From NCBI GenBank assembly GCA_036276735.1, contig DASUOH010000037.1, forward strand, positions 42,170 through 106,169: a stretch of 64,000 nt of DNA, read 5' to 3'. The notes beneath the pieces are model-generated. The model was not told the origin of the DNA. It worked only from the letters and a program-made list of their open reading frames with translations, and ran no database searches. The translations under genes were made by a program, and so were the position numbers. Positions 15,981-24,983 of this stretch are shown here, in pieces; within the stretch, counting starts at the first letter, position 1; each line of letters begins with the position of its first letter. The stretch is from VRUE01 sp036276735. Lineage in GTDB: Bacteria > Actinomycetota > Thermoleophilia > Solirubrobacterales > 70-9.

Positions 15981-17833
15981 CGTACGGCCTGCCTAACGCT
16001 CGGGAGCTGCCGAACCGGGGCGGCAGCCGGAGCGCCGCTGTCGACGCCGTCGAGCTGGCCCACGCTGCGGTCGACCGCAGCGCAGACCAGGTGCAGGGCG
16101 ACCAGCTGGAGCTCCTGGACCGTCGCGCTCGAGCCGACGTCGAGGGCCATTGCCTCGTCGCAGGCCTCGGCGAGCGGATTGGGACGCGGACCGGTCATGG
16201 CCCAGGTGACCAGGCCGAGCCGGTTCGCCGCCTCCACCGCCCGCAGCAGGTTCTCGCTGCGGCCGGAGGTGCTGAAGGCGACGAGCACGTCGCCGGCCCG
16301 TCCGTGCGCTTCGACCTGACGGGCGAAGACCTCCTCGATTCCGTAGTCGTTGCCTATCGCGGTCAGACTGGAGGTGTCGGCGTGCAGGGCGATCGCGCTG
16401 AGCGGCCGCCGCTCGCCCTGGAAGCGTCCGACCAGCTCCGCGGTCAGGTGCTGCGCCTCGGCGGCGCTGCCGCCGTTGCCGGCGGCGAGCAGCCGGGCGC
16501 CGGAGAGCAGCCGTTCGCCCAGCCACTCGCCCCAGGCATCGAGCCGCGGCCGCTCGGCCTCGAGCGCCGCGATGCCGCTTCCCAGCGCCGCCAGGTGCGC
16601 CTCGCTGCCGGCCGGCTGCTTGTTGGCGCGCCTCCGTCCTGACACGCGACCGGCGAGAACCTGCTCGTAGGCTTGGAGTACCTGGCTGCCGACCCGTCGC
16701 CAGTCGTAGAGGCGGCGGGCGCGTTTGGCGCCGGCCCTGCCGTAGGCGCGGCAGCGCTCGCGGTCGGCGAGCAGGTCGAGCGCCGCTTCGGCGAGTCGCT
16801 CCGGGTCGCGGGGCGGCACGTGGATCCCGGTCTGGCCGTCGACGACGCTGTCGATCATCCCGCCGACGGCGCTGGCGATCACCGGCACGCCGCAGGCCAT
16901 CGCCTCCAACGGCACGATCCCGAACGGCTCGTACCACGGCACCGAGACGACGGCGTCGGCCGAGCGGATCAGCTCGGGTAGCCGCTCGCGCGGCACGCGC
17001 CCTCTCATCTGCACCCGGTCGACGACGCCGTGGCGCTCCGCGAGCTCGGCCAGCCGCCGCGCTTCGGGGTCGCGGTCCAGTGCCTCGCGGGGCGGCCCAC
17101 CGGCGATCACGAACTCGACGCCGGGCATCCGCGGCAGCGCCTCGATCACGTTGCCAACGCCCTTGCGCCGCACCAGGCGGCCCAGGTAGAGGAGGCGCCT
17201 GCGGTCGGGGTCGCGTTGCTCGGCAGGACCGTCGGTGCCGAAGACGTCCAGGTCGACCCCGCACGGCACGACCGCGGTCCGATCGTTCTCAGCGCCCATC
17301 CGCATCAGCTCGAAGACCTCGTCGCTGCAGGTGGCGAGCAGGCGGTCGACGCGGGCGACGATCTGCCGCTCGATCTCGAGCCGCTGCGGCGGGCTCGTGT
17401 CCATGCCGCCCTGGTAGCGCCGTTTGACCGTGCCGAGCGCGTGGAACGTCTGCACGACCGGCAGCCGCATGCTCTCGGCGGCGAGCAGCGACGCGTGTCC
17501 CGACATCCAGAAGTGCGCGTGGACGAGGTCGGGCCGCTCGCGCCGCCAGCTCCGCGCCAGTCCGGCGGCGAACTGGGGCATGTGGGGGAAGAGGTCGTCC
17601 TTGGGCAGCTCGACCGCCGGTCCGGCCGGGACGTGCTCGACCTCGACCCCGGGGCACAGCTCGACGCGGCGCGGCAGGGTGGTGTCGTCGCGGCGCGTGT
17701 AGACGACGACCTCGCCGCCCCGTCGGGCCAACTCGCGGGAAAGGGCGTCGACGAAGACGTTCTGACCGCCGGCGTCGACGCCGCCCAGGGTGGCCAGCGG
17801 GCTGGCGTGCTCGGAGACCATCGCGACCTTCAT
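15977..17833 (-). CDS. GT4 glycosyltransferase fused to GmhA-type phosphoheptose isomerase
   Basis: A 618-aa fusion. Residues 1-400 are a GT4 retaining glycosyltransferase (VDAGGQNVFVDALSRELARRG, LVHAHFWMSGHA, YLGRLVRRKGVG, YEPFGIVPLEAMACGVPVI with the E-x7-E nucleotide-binding pattern). Residues about 410-590 are a SIS domain of the sedoheptulose-7-phosphate isomerase type (AAGNGGSAAEAQHLTAELVG, DTSSLTAIGNDYGIEEVFAR, FSTSGRSENLL, TVQELQLVALHL); the Glu of AELVG and the His of ALHL align with the catalytic pair of E. coli GmhA as I recall it. It overlaps both neighbours by 4 bases. Coupling of precursor synthesis to transfer is inferred. Confidence 0.9.
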   Translation of the reverse strand: MKVAMVSEHASPLATLGGVDAGGQNVFVDALSRELARRGGEVVVYTRRDDTTLPRRVELCPGVEVEHVPAGPAVELPKDDLFPHMPQFAAGLARSWRRERPDLVHAHFWMSGHASLLAAESMRLPVVQTFHALGTVKRRYQGGMDTSPPQRLEIERQIVARVDRLLATCSDEVFELMRMGAENDRTAVVPCGVDLDVFGTDGPAEQRDPDRRRLLYLGRLVRRKGVGNVIEALPRMPGVEFVIAGGPPREALDRDPEARRLAELAERHGVVDRVQMRGRVPRERLPELIRSADAVVSVPWYEPFGIVPLEAMACGVPVIASAVGGMIDSVVDGQTGIHVPPRDPERLAEAALDLLADRERCRAYGRAGAKRARRLYDWRRVGSQVLQAYEQVLAGRVSGRRRANKQPAGSEAHLAALGSGIAALEAERPRLDAWGEWLGERLLSGARLLAAGNGGSAAEAQHLTAELVGRFQGERRPLSAIALHADTSSLTAIGNDYGIEEVFARQVEAHGRAGDVLVAFSTSGRSENLLRAVEAANRLGLVTWAMTGPRPNPLAEACDEAMALDVGSSATVQELQLVALHLVCAAVDRSVGQLDGVDSGAPAAAPVRQLPSVRQAVR

Positions 17834-18762
17834 GCCGTGACCACCTCCAGCAGCCGATCCCAGTCGTCGAGGAAGCGCTGCAGGCCGTAGCGCTCCAAAG
17901 CCACCCGGCGAGCGGCCTGTCCGCGCTCCAGCGCCAGGTCGGGATCATCGATCAGCTCGCGCAACCCACGCGAGAGCACGTCGACCCGGGTGGAGAGAAT
18001 TCCGGCCTCGGGTGGCACAGCCTCGACCGCCTCGGTGGTGGCCAGCACCACGACCGGCATTCCCAGCTGCATCGCCTCGAGCAGCGAGAGCCCGAGCGAG
18101 GTCCAGCGGATCGGGTGCAGGTATGCCCGCCGACGCGCCATCTCGGTATGGAGGTCCGCCTGGGGAAGGTTCTCGATCCCGCCCATCTCACCGGCGCCGA
18201 TCCCGAAGAGGCGCAACGGCACGACGCCGTTCAGCCGCGGCAGCAGATCGGTGCCGGTCACCCGCCAGCGCCGGCTCGGTTCGTTGATCGCCACCGCGGC
18301 CTCCGGCAGCTCGCCGGTGTAGCGGTAGCCGGGGTCGACGATGCCGTGCTCGATCACCGCGGTGCGGGTCGAACCGGCATCCCAGAAGAGGTCGTTGAAG
18401 TGGGTGACGTGGACGAGCGTGATGTCGTCGCGGTCGGCGGCCGGATGGCGCATCTCTTCGATCCGCCCCTGGGGGGCGTTGTGCTCGACGTAGATGGCGG
18501 GCAGGTCGCGCCCGGGACGCCTGCCCAGCCAGCGTTCGACCAACTCCAGCTCGTGGGGGCGCTGCAACAGGACCACGTCGACGTCGGCGTCGGCGAGCTG
18601 GTTGGGCGTCAGCTCGAGGGCGGCGTCGGGCCAGTCCCAGGTGCGGGCGCGGCCGAGCCCCTCCGGCCCGCGATCGGAGACGACCGGCAGCAGGTACGTG
18701 TGCGGTCCCTGGACCAGCGCCGTCGTCCAGGAGCCGTGCACGTGCCAGAGGAGGATGTTCAC
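17830..18762 (-). CDS. Glycosyltransferase (GT-B, glycosyltransferase family 1/4-like)
   Basis: A 310-aa protein beginning VNILLWHVHGSWTTAL; GTG 18762 is chosen because it gives this conserved start and a 4-base overlap with the upstream GT9 gene. The C-terminal half carries a GT-B donor-site pattern: HPIRWTSLGLSLLEAMQLGMPVVVLATTE. The N-terminal domain is short, as in transferases with a reduced acceptor domain. It is the fourth gene of the heptose operon. Donor and acceptor cannot be read; it probably adds one residue of the same glycan. Confidence 0.82.
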   Translation of the reverse strand: MNILLWHVHGSWTTALVQGPHTYLLPVVSDRGPEGLGRARTWDWPDAALELTPNQLADADVDVVLLQRPHELELVERWLGRRPGRDLPAIYVEHNAPQGRIEEMRHPAADRDDITLVHVTHFNDLFWDAGSTRTAVIEHGIVDPGYRYTGELPEAAVAINEPSRRWRVTGTDLLPRLNGVVPLRLFGIGAGEMGGIENLPQADLHTEMARRRAYLHPIRWTSLGLSLLEAMQLGMPVVVLATTEAVEAVPPEAGILSTRVDVLSRGLRELIDDPDLALERGQAARRVALERYGLQRFLDDWDRLLEVVTA

Positions 18763-19793
18763 GCGACCGCCTCCAGCGAGGTCGGCTTCCCGGCGAGGCG
18801 CCCCAGCGCCGCCGCGGCCTGGGTCGCCTCGACCTCGTGCAGGCAGGGGTGACCGGGCACCGGACACGTCGTGGCGCGGCAGCCGGCGCAGGGCACGTCG
18901 CGGTAAAGCAGCTCGTGCGGGACCCCCCAAGGCCGCCAGCGGACCGCCGGGACCGTCGGCGCGTACAGGGAGACGACCGGCGTGCCGACCGCTGCGGCGA
19001 GATGAGCCGGGCCGGTGTTGGCGACGACGACCGCCTCAGCGCGAGCGAGGACGGCGGCGAGCGAGGAAAAGTCGCAGCGACCGCCGAGGTCGAGCGCGCC
19101 GGGCGCGGCGGCCGTGACCGTCGCGGTCAGCTGACGCTCCGCCGGCGCGCCGGTCACGACAAGGCGCCGGCCCTCGGCAGCGAGCAGCGCGGCGAGCTCC
19201 ACCCAGCGCCGTGGCTCCCAGGCGCGAGCGCTCACCGAAGCGCCGGGGTGCAGGACGACGAAGGGCTCGGCCGGCAGCTCCGGTGCTCCGGCCTCGAGCT
19301 TCACGGCGAGCCTGCCGTCGTCATCGTCGGGCAGCGGATAGCCCGCCGCCTCCGCCAGCGAGAGCGCCCGTTCCACCTCGTGGATCTCGTCGTCGACCCG
19401 GTGGCGGACGTCGAGCAGCGAGCCTGGGTAGTCGACCGGGATCGCGACGATGCACGACACCCCGGCGAGTCGCAGCAAGAGCGCGGTCGGCAGCGGACTC
19501 TGGTGGAAGGAGGTGAAGATCACCGCCTGCCGCGGGGCCCGACGCCGCACCTCGTCGATCAACACCTGGCATTCCTCGACGCGGATCGGCGGCGGCTCGG
19601 GATCGATCCAGGGGGCGAGGTGGACGATGACGTCGTCGACCCCCGGCAGCAGCCGCGCCGCCGCCTCGCCGCGCGGGCCGCAGAGGAGGGTGAGCGGCCC
19701 GTCAGCGCCGGCGGAGATCGCCCGCAGCGCCGGGCCGGCGAGCAGCACGTCGCCGAGGCTGTCCTGCCTGACGGCAAGCACTCCGCCGGTCAT
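18759..19793 (-). CDS. Glycosyltransferase family 9 (heptosyltransferase-like), second
   Basis: A 344-aa GT9 protein: VRQDSLGDVLLAGPALRAIS at the start, HPGASVSARAWEPRRWVEL in the middle, and VVANTGPAHLAAAVGTPVVSLY with APTVPAVRWRPWG near the end. The last ~60 residues include CAGCRATTCPVPGHPC, a cysteine-rich segment seen in some heptosyltransferases. ATG 19793 overlaps the upstream GT2-GmhB gene by 4 bases. With the GT9 gene at 12915, this operon encodes two candidate heptosyltransferases, so at least two heptose linkages are plausible. Confidence 0.9.
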   Translation of the reverse strand: MTGGVLAVRQDSLGDVLLAGPALRAISAGADGPLTLLCGPRGEAAARLLPGVDDVIVHLAPWIDPEPPPIRVEECQVLIDEVRRRAPRQAVIFTSFHQSPLPTALLLRLAGVSCIVAIPVDYPGSLLDVRHRVDDEIHEVERALSLAEAAGYPLPDDDDGRLAVKLEAGAPELPAEPFVVLHPGASVSARAWEPRRWVELAALLAAEGRRLVVTGAPAERQLTATVTAAAPGALDLGGRCDFSSLAAVLARAEAVVVANTGPAHLAAAVGTPVVSLYAPTVPAVRWRPWGVPHELLYRDVPCAGCRATTCPVPGHPCLHEVEATQAAAALGRLAGKPTSLEAVA

Positions 19794-21256
19794 CGGCGTC
19801 CTTCCATGACCCGCTCGACCGCGGTCTCGATCGAGGCCGCGGTAGCCGGGGCCATCCGCACGTCCTCGGCTTCGGTTCGCGGCGTCGGCACCAGGACCGC
19901 GGCCGCACCGGCCGCCTGGGCTGCCTGCACGTCTGCCGCGATGTCGCCAATTACGAGGCAGCGGTCGGGGCTGACCCCGAGCCGCTCGGCCGCCTCCAGC
20001 ACCAGTCCCGGCCGCGGCTTGCGGCACTCGCAATCGTCCTCGGGGGTGTGCGGGCAGTAGAGCCAGGCCCCGACCGGACCGAGCAGCTCCTCGGCGCGGC
20101 GGTTTACCGCCTCGACTTGCTCGGGCTCGATGAAGCCGCGGCGCACGCCGCTCTGGTTGCTGACCACGGCAACCGGGGTGCCGCTGGCGCGCAGCCGCTC
20201 CAGCGCCCGCCGCGCTCCCGGCAGGGGCGCGACCTTGCCGGGGTCGCCGTTGTAGGGGACGTCGAAGAGCAGGGTGCCGTCGCGGTCGAGCAGGACCGCC
20301 GCCGGCGGCTCGGGGCGCGGTCGACGCGCGGCTCGCGGCGGGCCGCCGCGCAGCAACAGGACCGGCAGTCGCAACGCTCCCCAGACCCGGTAGGCGGAGG
20401 CGGCAAGCGGCAGAGCGGCGCTGGTCGCGAGCATGCGGCCGACCTCGGCCCGGTCGCGAGGCCCCGGGGCGATCCTCGCTGCCGCCAGCTCGGCGGTGAG
20501 GCCAAGCCAGGCGGTGGCACCCGCCGCCGCAGCGCGCCGATGCCCACGGGCCGCGGCGAGGCCCGCGGCGAGCAGCACCGCGGTGGGGGCGAGGTGACGT
20601 CGCTGGCGGCCACGCGGCGCCCGGCCCCAGCGCCGCCAGTGGCGACCGTGCAGCGCGCCCATCAGGACGTCGTCGGCATTGCCGCGCTGCTTACCGACGC
20701 TGGTCCAGAAGCCGGCCGGTCCGACCGGGTGCTCGCAGCAGCGCTCCCCCCTGACGATCTGCCAGCCGCCGCGCAACAGCCGCAGCGCGAAGTCGGTGTC
20801 CTCGCGATAGGGGCCGCGGAAGCGCTCGTCGAATCCGCCGGCCGCAGCCAGCGCCTCGCGGCGAACGGCGAGGTCGGCGCTGATCCAGGCGGCGCCTTCC
20901 AGGCCGGCGACGTTTCGCTCCCAGTCGGTGGGCCGGCGGTCACTCGGCAGCGGCACCCGCAGGCGTCCCTGGCTCGCCGCGACGCCGGCGGCGAGGCCGG
21001 CGAGGTCCGCATGAAGGCGGCGCGCCCAGTCGGGGTCGGGGACTACGTCGTCGTCGAGGAAGACGACCCATTCGGCGCTGGTTCGCCGCCAGCCGGCGTT
21101 GCGCGTTGCTGCGGGCCCGCGCCGCTCGCGATCCTCGGCGACGACGAGCTCACCGAGCTCGTCGAGCTGCGGCGCCAGCGCCGCGAGCAGGCGGTCAAGC
21201 GATGGCCGCCCCGCGGTCGGAACGACGATGTCCACCTGTCGCGCCGGCGGCTCCAT
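19790..21256 (-). CDS. GT2 glycosyltransferase fused to GmhB-type heptose-bisphosphate phosphatase
   Basis: A 488-aa fusion. Residues about 5-235 are a GT2 (GT-A) transferase with DIVVPTAGRPSLDRLL, FLDDDVVPDPDWARRL (DDD metal site) and PYREDTDFALRLLRGGW. A hydrophobic alanine-rich region (about 225-310) may associate with the membrane. Residues about 320-475 are a HAD phosphatase of the GmhB type (LLDRDGTLLFDVPYNGDP, VVSNQSGVRRGF, CPHTPEDDCECRKPRPG zinc loop, VIGDIAADVQAA). It directly follows the carbamoyltransferase with no gap. The phosphatase would remove the 7-phosphate before adenylylation by HldE. Confidence 0.9.
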   Translation of the reverse strand: MEPPARQVDIVVPTAGRPSLDRLLAALAPQLDELGELVVAEDRERRGPAATRNAGWRRTSAEWVVFLDDDVVPDPDWARRLHADLAGLAAGVAASQGRLRVPLPSDRRPTDWERNVAGLEGAAWISADLAVRREALAAAGGFDERFRGPYREDTDFALRLLRGGWQIVRGERCCEHPVGPAGFWTSVGKQRGNADDVLMGALHGRHWRRWGRAPRGRQRRHLAPTAVLLAAGLAAARGHRRAAAAGATAWLGLTAELAAARIAPGPRDRAEVGRMLATSAALPLAASAYRVWGALRLPVLLLRGGPPRAARRPRPEPPAAVLLDRDGTLLFDVPYNGDPGKVAPLPGARRALERLRASGTPVAVVSNQSGVRRGFIEPEQVEAVNRRAEELLGPVGAWLYCPHTPEDDCECRKPRPGLVLEAAERLGVSPDRCLVIGDIAADVQAAQAAGAAAVLVPTPRTEAEDVRMAPATAASIETAVERVMEGRR

Positions 21257-22942
21257 TTAACCCAGGCTTGACGCCAGCGCCGCTCCGGACTCCGCCTCGC
21301 GGCGGTGGTTGAAGAAGCGCCTGCGGGAGACGAGGAACGGACCGATCGCGAGGAAATCAATCGGTGCCGACCCAAAGCACTCCAGAGCGTCGCGTGGGTC
21401 GTCGACCATTGGCCTACCGGCCGTGTTGAGGCTGGTGTTGATCACCACCGGGACCCCCGCGTGCCGCTCGAACTCGGCCAGCATGCGAGCGACGAGCGGC
21501 TCGGCGGAAGGCTCGACCGTCTGGGCCCGGGCCGTCCCGTCGACGTGCACCGCCGCCGGAATTCGGTCGGCCCAGCCGGGCCGCACCCGGTGGGTGAAAA
21601 GCATGTAGGGGCTCGGGATCGGCCCGTCGAAGATCTCGGTTGCACGCGACGCCAGCACCATCGGCGCAACCGGCCGGAACTGCTCGCGGCCCTTGATCTC
21701 GTTGAGCCGCTCGAGGTTGGCCGGGTCGCGGGGATCGGCGAGCAGGCTGCGGTGCCCGAGTGCCCGCGGCCCCCACTCGCCGCGGCCCTGGTGCCAGGCG
21801 ACGATCTCATTTGCCGCGAGCCGCTCGGCGACCGCGGCGCCGATGTCCTCGCAGCGCTCGAAGGGGACGGCGGCTCCGCGCAGCCAAGCTTCGAGCTCCT
21901 CGTCGCTCCACTCCCGGCCGAGCGCCGCGCTTGCCATCGGTCGTGCCGGCACGCCGAGCCGCTCCGAGACGTGGGTCGCGGCGCCGAGCGCCGTGCCGGA
22001 GTCGCCGGCCGCGGGCTGCACCCAGATCTCGTCGAAGGGTCCCTCGCGCAGCAGTCGCGAGTTGGCGACGCAGTTCAGCGCGACGCCGCCGGCCATCGCC
22101 AACCGCCGCTCCCCCGTGCGCGCCGCGAGCCACTCGCAGAGCTCGAGCAGGACCTCCTCGAGCCGCGCCTGCACGCTCGCCGCGAGATCGGCATGGCGCG
22201 GCGTCCAGCGCTCGCCGTTCCTGAGCCGCGGAGCGAGCTCGCCCCACTCGATGCCGCGCGCGAGAAAGCCGCCCTCGCCGTCGGGGCGCATCCGGTCGCG
22301 CAGCTCTCCCAGCATCGCGGGCCGCCCGTAGGAGGCCATCGCCATCACCTTGTACTCGTCGGAGGAGCGGCGGAAGCCGAGGTGGTCGGTCAGCTCCTCG
22401 TAGACGAAGCCGAGCGAGTCCGGCAGCCGCTGCGCCGCGACTATCTCGAGCTGCCCCTCCCGACGGTGGCCGGCCAGGTGGGAGGCGACCTCGCCACGCC
22501 CGTCAAGGACGAGCACGGCACAGGACTCGAAGCCGGCGGCGTGGTACGCGGAGGCGGCGTGGGCGACGTGATGGGGAACGAACCAGGTGCGCTCCGGATC
22601 GAAGCCGGGCAGCGACGTCTTCAGGAAGCGCGGCGCGCGGCTGGCGAAGGTGGTGCGCAGGTCCTCCCAGGGATCGCCGGTCGCCGCCTCGCCGCCGGCC
22701 AGCGCGGGGTCGTAGGAATAGGCGACGGCATCGAGGTCGGCCGGCTCGATACCGGCCCGCTCGAGGCACCATAAGGCGGCTCGCTCGGGCAGCTCCCAGG
22801 TCGAGAAGGCGACGGGCGGCTTACCGTGCTTGCGCCTGCTGAAGCGCTCCTCTTCGGCGGCGGCGACGATCTCGCCGTCGAGAACCAGCGCCGCGGCGCT
22901 GTCGTGGAAGACGGCATTGACCCCGAGAACGGCCGTGCGCAC
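21257..22942 (-). CDS. Carbamoyltransferase (NodU/CmcH/TobZ family)
   Basis: A 561-aa enzyme that transfers a carbamoyl group from carbamoyl phosphate, via carbamoyl-AMP, to a hydroxyl. The Kae1-like N-terminal domain has GVNAVFHDSAAALV, the metal-binding HHVAHAASAYHAAGF and VLDGRGE; the C-terminal part has WHQGRGEWGPRALGHRS and NTSLNTAGRPMV. GTG 22942 is preferred because GGGAAGGA precedes it; ATG 22978 would add 12 residues. It is the first gene of the glycan operon, so it probably O-carbamoylates a sugar, perhaps the heptose. Acceptor inferred only. Confidence 0.9.
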   Translation of the reverse strand: MRTAVLGVNAVFHDSAAALVLDGEIVAAAEEERFSRRKHGKPPVAFSTWELPERAALWCLERAGIEPADLDAVAYSYDPALAGGEAATGDPWEDLRTTFASRAPRFLKTSLPGFDPERTWFVPHHVAHAASAYHAAGFESCAVLVLDGRGEVASHLAGHRREGQLEIVAAQRLPDSLGFVYEELTDHLGFRRSSDEYKVMAMASYGRPAMLGELRDRMRPDGEGGFLARGIEWGELAPRLRNGERWTPRHADLAASVQARLEEVLLELCEWLAARTGERRLAMAGGVALNCVANSRLLREGPFDEIWVQPAAGDSGTALGAATHVSERLGVPARPMASAALGREWSDEELEAWLRGAAVPFERCEDIGAAVAERLAANEIVAWHQGRGEWGPRALGHRSLLADPRDPANLERLNEIKGREQFRPVAPMVLASRATEIFDGPIPSPYMLFTHRVRPGWADRIPAAVHVDGTARAQTVEPSAEPLVARMLAEFERHAGVPVVINTSLNTAGRPMVDDPRDALECFGSAPIDFLAIGPFLVSRRRFFNHRREAESGAALASSLG

Positions 22943-23043
22943 GGTCCTTCCCTTGCGGGCTGGAGAACGACTCCCCATGTTCGCGACTACCCCTGAGCGA
23001 ACCGCCTACAAACCGGTTCCCCTTTTCCCCTGCTCAGGAAGGA

Positions 23044-23451
23044 TCAGACCGCGATCGCCGAGAACTGCTCGAAGGCGTTCTCGAGGTCCGGGTAGACCTC
23101 GCCGCGCACGAAGCGGTCGTCGCGGACCGCCCAGATCCACGCCAGCGGCATGTCCCGTATCCCCAACTCTCGACTGCGGGCGTAGACCCGGCCGCGGACC
23201 AGCAGCCGCCCCTCGCGCTCTTCTACCTGGCTCGGCGTAATCAGCAGCTCTTCCCAGACCCGAGCCGCGTCGGCGAGGTATTCGCGCAGCCCCTCGGGGC
23301 CGACGTAGGGGTCCACGCGGCCCACCGCTTCGGCGGTGGCGATCGGGAAGAACTCCATTCGCTCGTCGCAGATGGCGACGATCTCCGCCGTGTCGCGACG
23401 GTTGAAGCCGGCGTAGAGCCGCTCGACCAGCTCTCGGTAGTCCTCAGACAT
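23044..23451 (-). CDS. SnoaL-like/NTF2-fold protein
   Basis: A 135-aa single-domain protein beginning MSEDYRELVERLYAGFNRRD with FFPIATAEAVGRVDPYVGPEGLREYLAD, a typical SnoaL-like (cystatin/NTF2 fold) pattern. Members range from polyketide cyclases to proteins with no known enzyme role. ATG 23451 overlaps the end of the upstream SpoIIE phosphatase gene by 8 bases, so the two are co-expressed; the fold may act as a ligand sensor or dimerisation partner there. Function not assigned. Confidence 0.82.
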   Translation of the reverse strand: MSEDYRELVERLYAGFNRRDTAEIVAICDERMEFFPIATAEAVGRVDPYVGPEGLREYLADAARVWEELLITPSQVEEREGRLLVRGRVYARSRELGIRDMPLAWIWAVRDDRFVRGEVYPDLENAFEQFSAIAV

Positions 23452-24877
23452 CGGGGTCCAGGAGGGGAGCGGACAGGGCCACGGCGCCGGCGCCCGGCGG
23501 AGTGGTCGCGACGATCTCACCCGAGTTGCGGGTCAGTGCCAGGATCGCGACGTCGTCGTCGTGGCGGCCGCCGGTGAATGCGTTGAGGGCGGTCTCCAGG
23601 CCTCGCATCACCAGCGAGGGATCGCCGGCGCCGCGCAGCTCCTCGTGGAGGCGGTCCTCGCCGAAGCGGCCGTCCTCGCCCTCGGCCTCGGTGATGCCGT
23701 CGGTGACGATCACCAGCTGCTGGCCGAGGTCGAGCGAGAACTCCACGACCTCCCAGTGGGCGTCGGCGAAGGCGCCGAGCAGCGGCCCTTTGCCGGTCGC
23801 CTCGGACACCGACTCGCCGTGGACGATCAGCGGCGGCGGGTGGCCGGCGACCGCGAGGCGGATCGGCTGGGCGGGATCCTCGCTGATCGAGAGGGCGACG
23901 AGGCTGCAGAGCGAGAGGTCGCCGCGCGCCAGCAGCGCCCGGTTGAGCGTCGAGAGCGCCAGAACGGGGTCGCCGGTCAGGGCGGCGGCGGTGCGCAGCG
24001 TGTAGCGGGCGATGGCGGTGATCGAGGCGGCGTAGGCGCCGCGCCCCGTGACGTCGCCGATCGCCAGCATCCAGCCGCCAGGAATGCGGAAGGCGTCGTA
24101 GAAGTCGCCGCCGACCTCGTTCTCGGCCCCGGCTGGCTGGTACATCGCGCCGATCGACCAGCCGGGGATGTGCGGCAGGGGCGGCGGCAGCAGGCCGCGC
24201 TGCAACGTCTCGGCGATCTCGGCCCGCGCCCGCTCGGCCCGCTCGAGGTCGGCGAAGAGGCCGCAGTTGTCGAGCGCCAGCGCCACGCGGCCGGAGAGGA
24301 TCCAGGCGAAGCGGGCGTCCTCGGCGCGGTAGCGCCGGCCTGAGTGCGCGACGCCCATCGTCAGCACTCCCGTGATCCTGCCCCGCGCGTTGAGCGCCAC
24401 CGTGACCGCCGAGCGCGAGCCGAGCTTGCGCAGCATCTCCAGGTCGTGCTCGTCGTGGGCAAGCTGCCGGTAGTCGCCGTCCGACATCCGCTCGTAAAAC
24501 TGGGGGGCGAGCGCCTCGCGGTCCTCGCCGTCGGCCATCCGCTCGGGGATCGATGGCTCCCGACGGCGCAGCCACGGCTCTATCTCCGGGTGCGTACCGG
24601 GAGCGACCCGTGCGGCGACGCGTCGGACGCTGCCGTCTTCGGGGAAGACGTCGATCATGCAGAAGTCGGCGACGCTTGGCACGAGGACGTCGCAGATAGC
24701 CTCGAAAGTCTGCTCGAGCGACCCCCCCGCGTCGGAGACCGCAGCGATCTCGGTAAGCACGCGAAAGCGCCGGCTCGCCTTGCGTTCGCGGGCGATCAGG
24801 ATGGCGAATGCCCCCAGTCCGACGAGTGAGCCGATCACCCCGATTGAAATCTCGATCCAGCCCATGCTCTCCCGCAT
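23444..24877 (-). CDS. SpoIIE/RsbU-type PP2C phosphatase with GAF domain
   Basis: A 477-aa regulator. An N-terminal membrane helix (about 8-28) is followed by a GAF sensor domain (about 50-215) and a SpoIIE-type PP2C phosphatase (about 235-455: NEVGGDFYDAFRIPGGWML, IGDVTGRGAYAA, VAGHPPPLIVHG, VIVTDGITEAEGEDG). Such enzymes dephosphorylate STAS antagonists (here 10714 and 12541 are candidates), releasing stress sigma factors. GGAGG lies 4 nt before ATG 24877. The following SnoaL gene overlaps it. Signal sensed by the GAF domain unknown. Confidence 0.9.
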   Translation of the reverse strand: MRESMGWIEISIGVIGSLVGLGAFAILIARERKASRRFRVLTEIAAVSDAGGSLEQTFEAICDVLVPSVADFCMIDVFPEDGSVRRVAARVAPGTHPEIEPWLRRREPSIPERMADGEDREALAPQFYERMSDGDYRQLAHDEHDLEMLRKLGSRSAVTVALNARGRITGVLTMGVAHSGRRYRAEDARFAWILSGRVALALDNCGLFADLERAERARAEIAETLQRGLLPPPLPHIPGWSIGAMYQPAGAENEVGGDFYDAFRIPGGWMLAIGDVTGRGAYAASITAIARYTLRTAAALTGDPVLALSTLNRALLARGDLSLCSLVALSISEDPAQPIRLAVAGHPPPLIVHGESVSEATGKGPLLGAFADAHWEVVEFSLDLGQQLVIVTDGITEAEGEDGRFGEDRLHEELRGAGDPSLVMRGLETALNAFTGGRHDDDVAILALTRNSGEIVATTPPGAGAVALSAPLLDPDV

Positions 24878-24983
24878 CGCGCCTCCACCTCACCGAGAGG
24901 CCTGGGTGCGACGCCCACTCGACGACTACTCAAAAGAGCGTAGCCGCCCTCCACGCCCCTGTCCAGCCAGAACCGCCGTCCAC

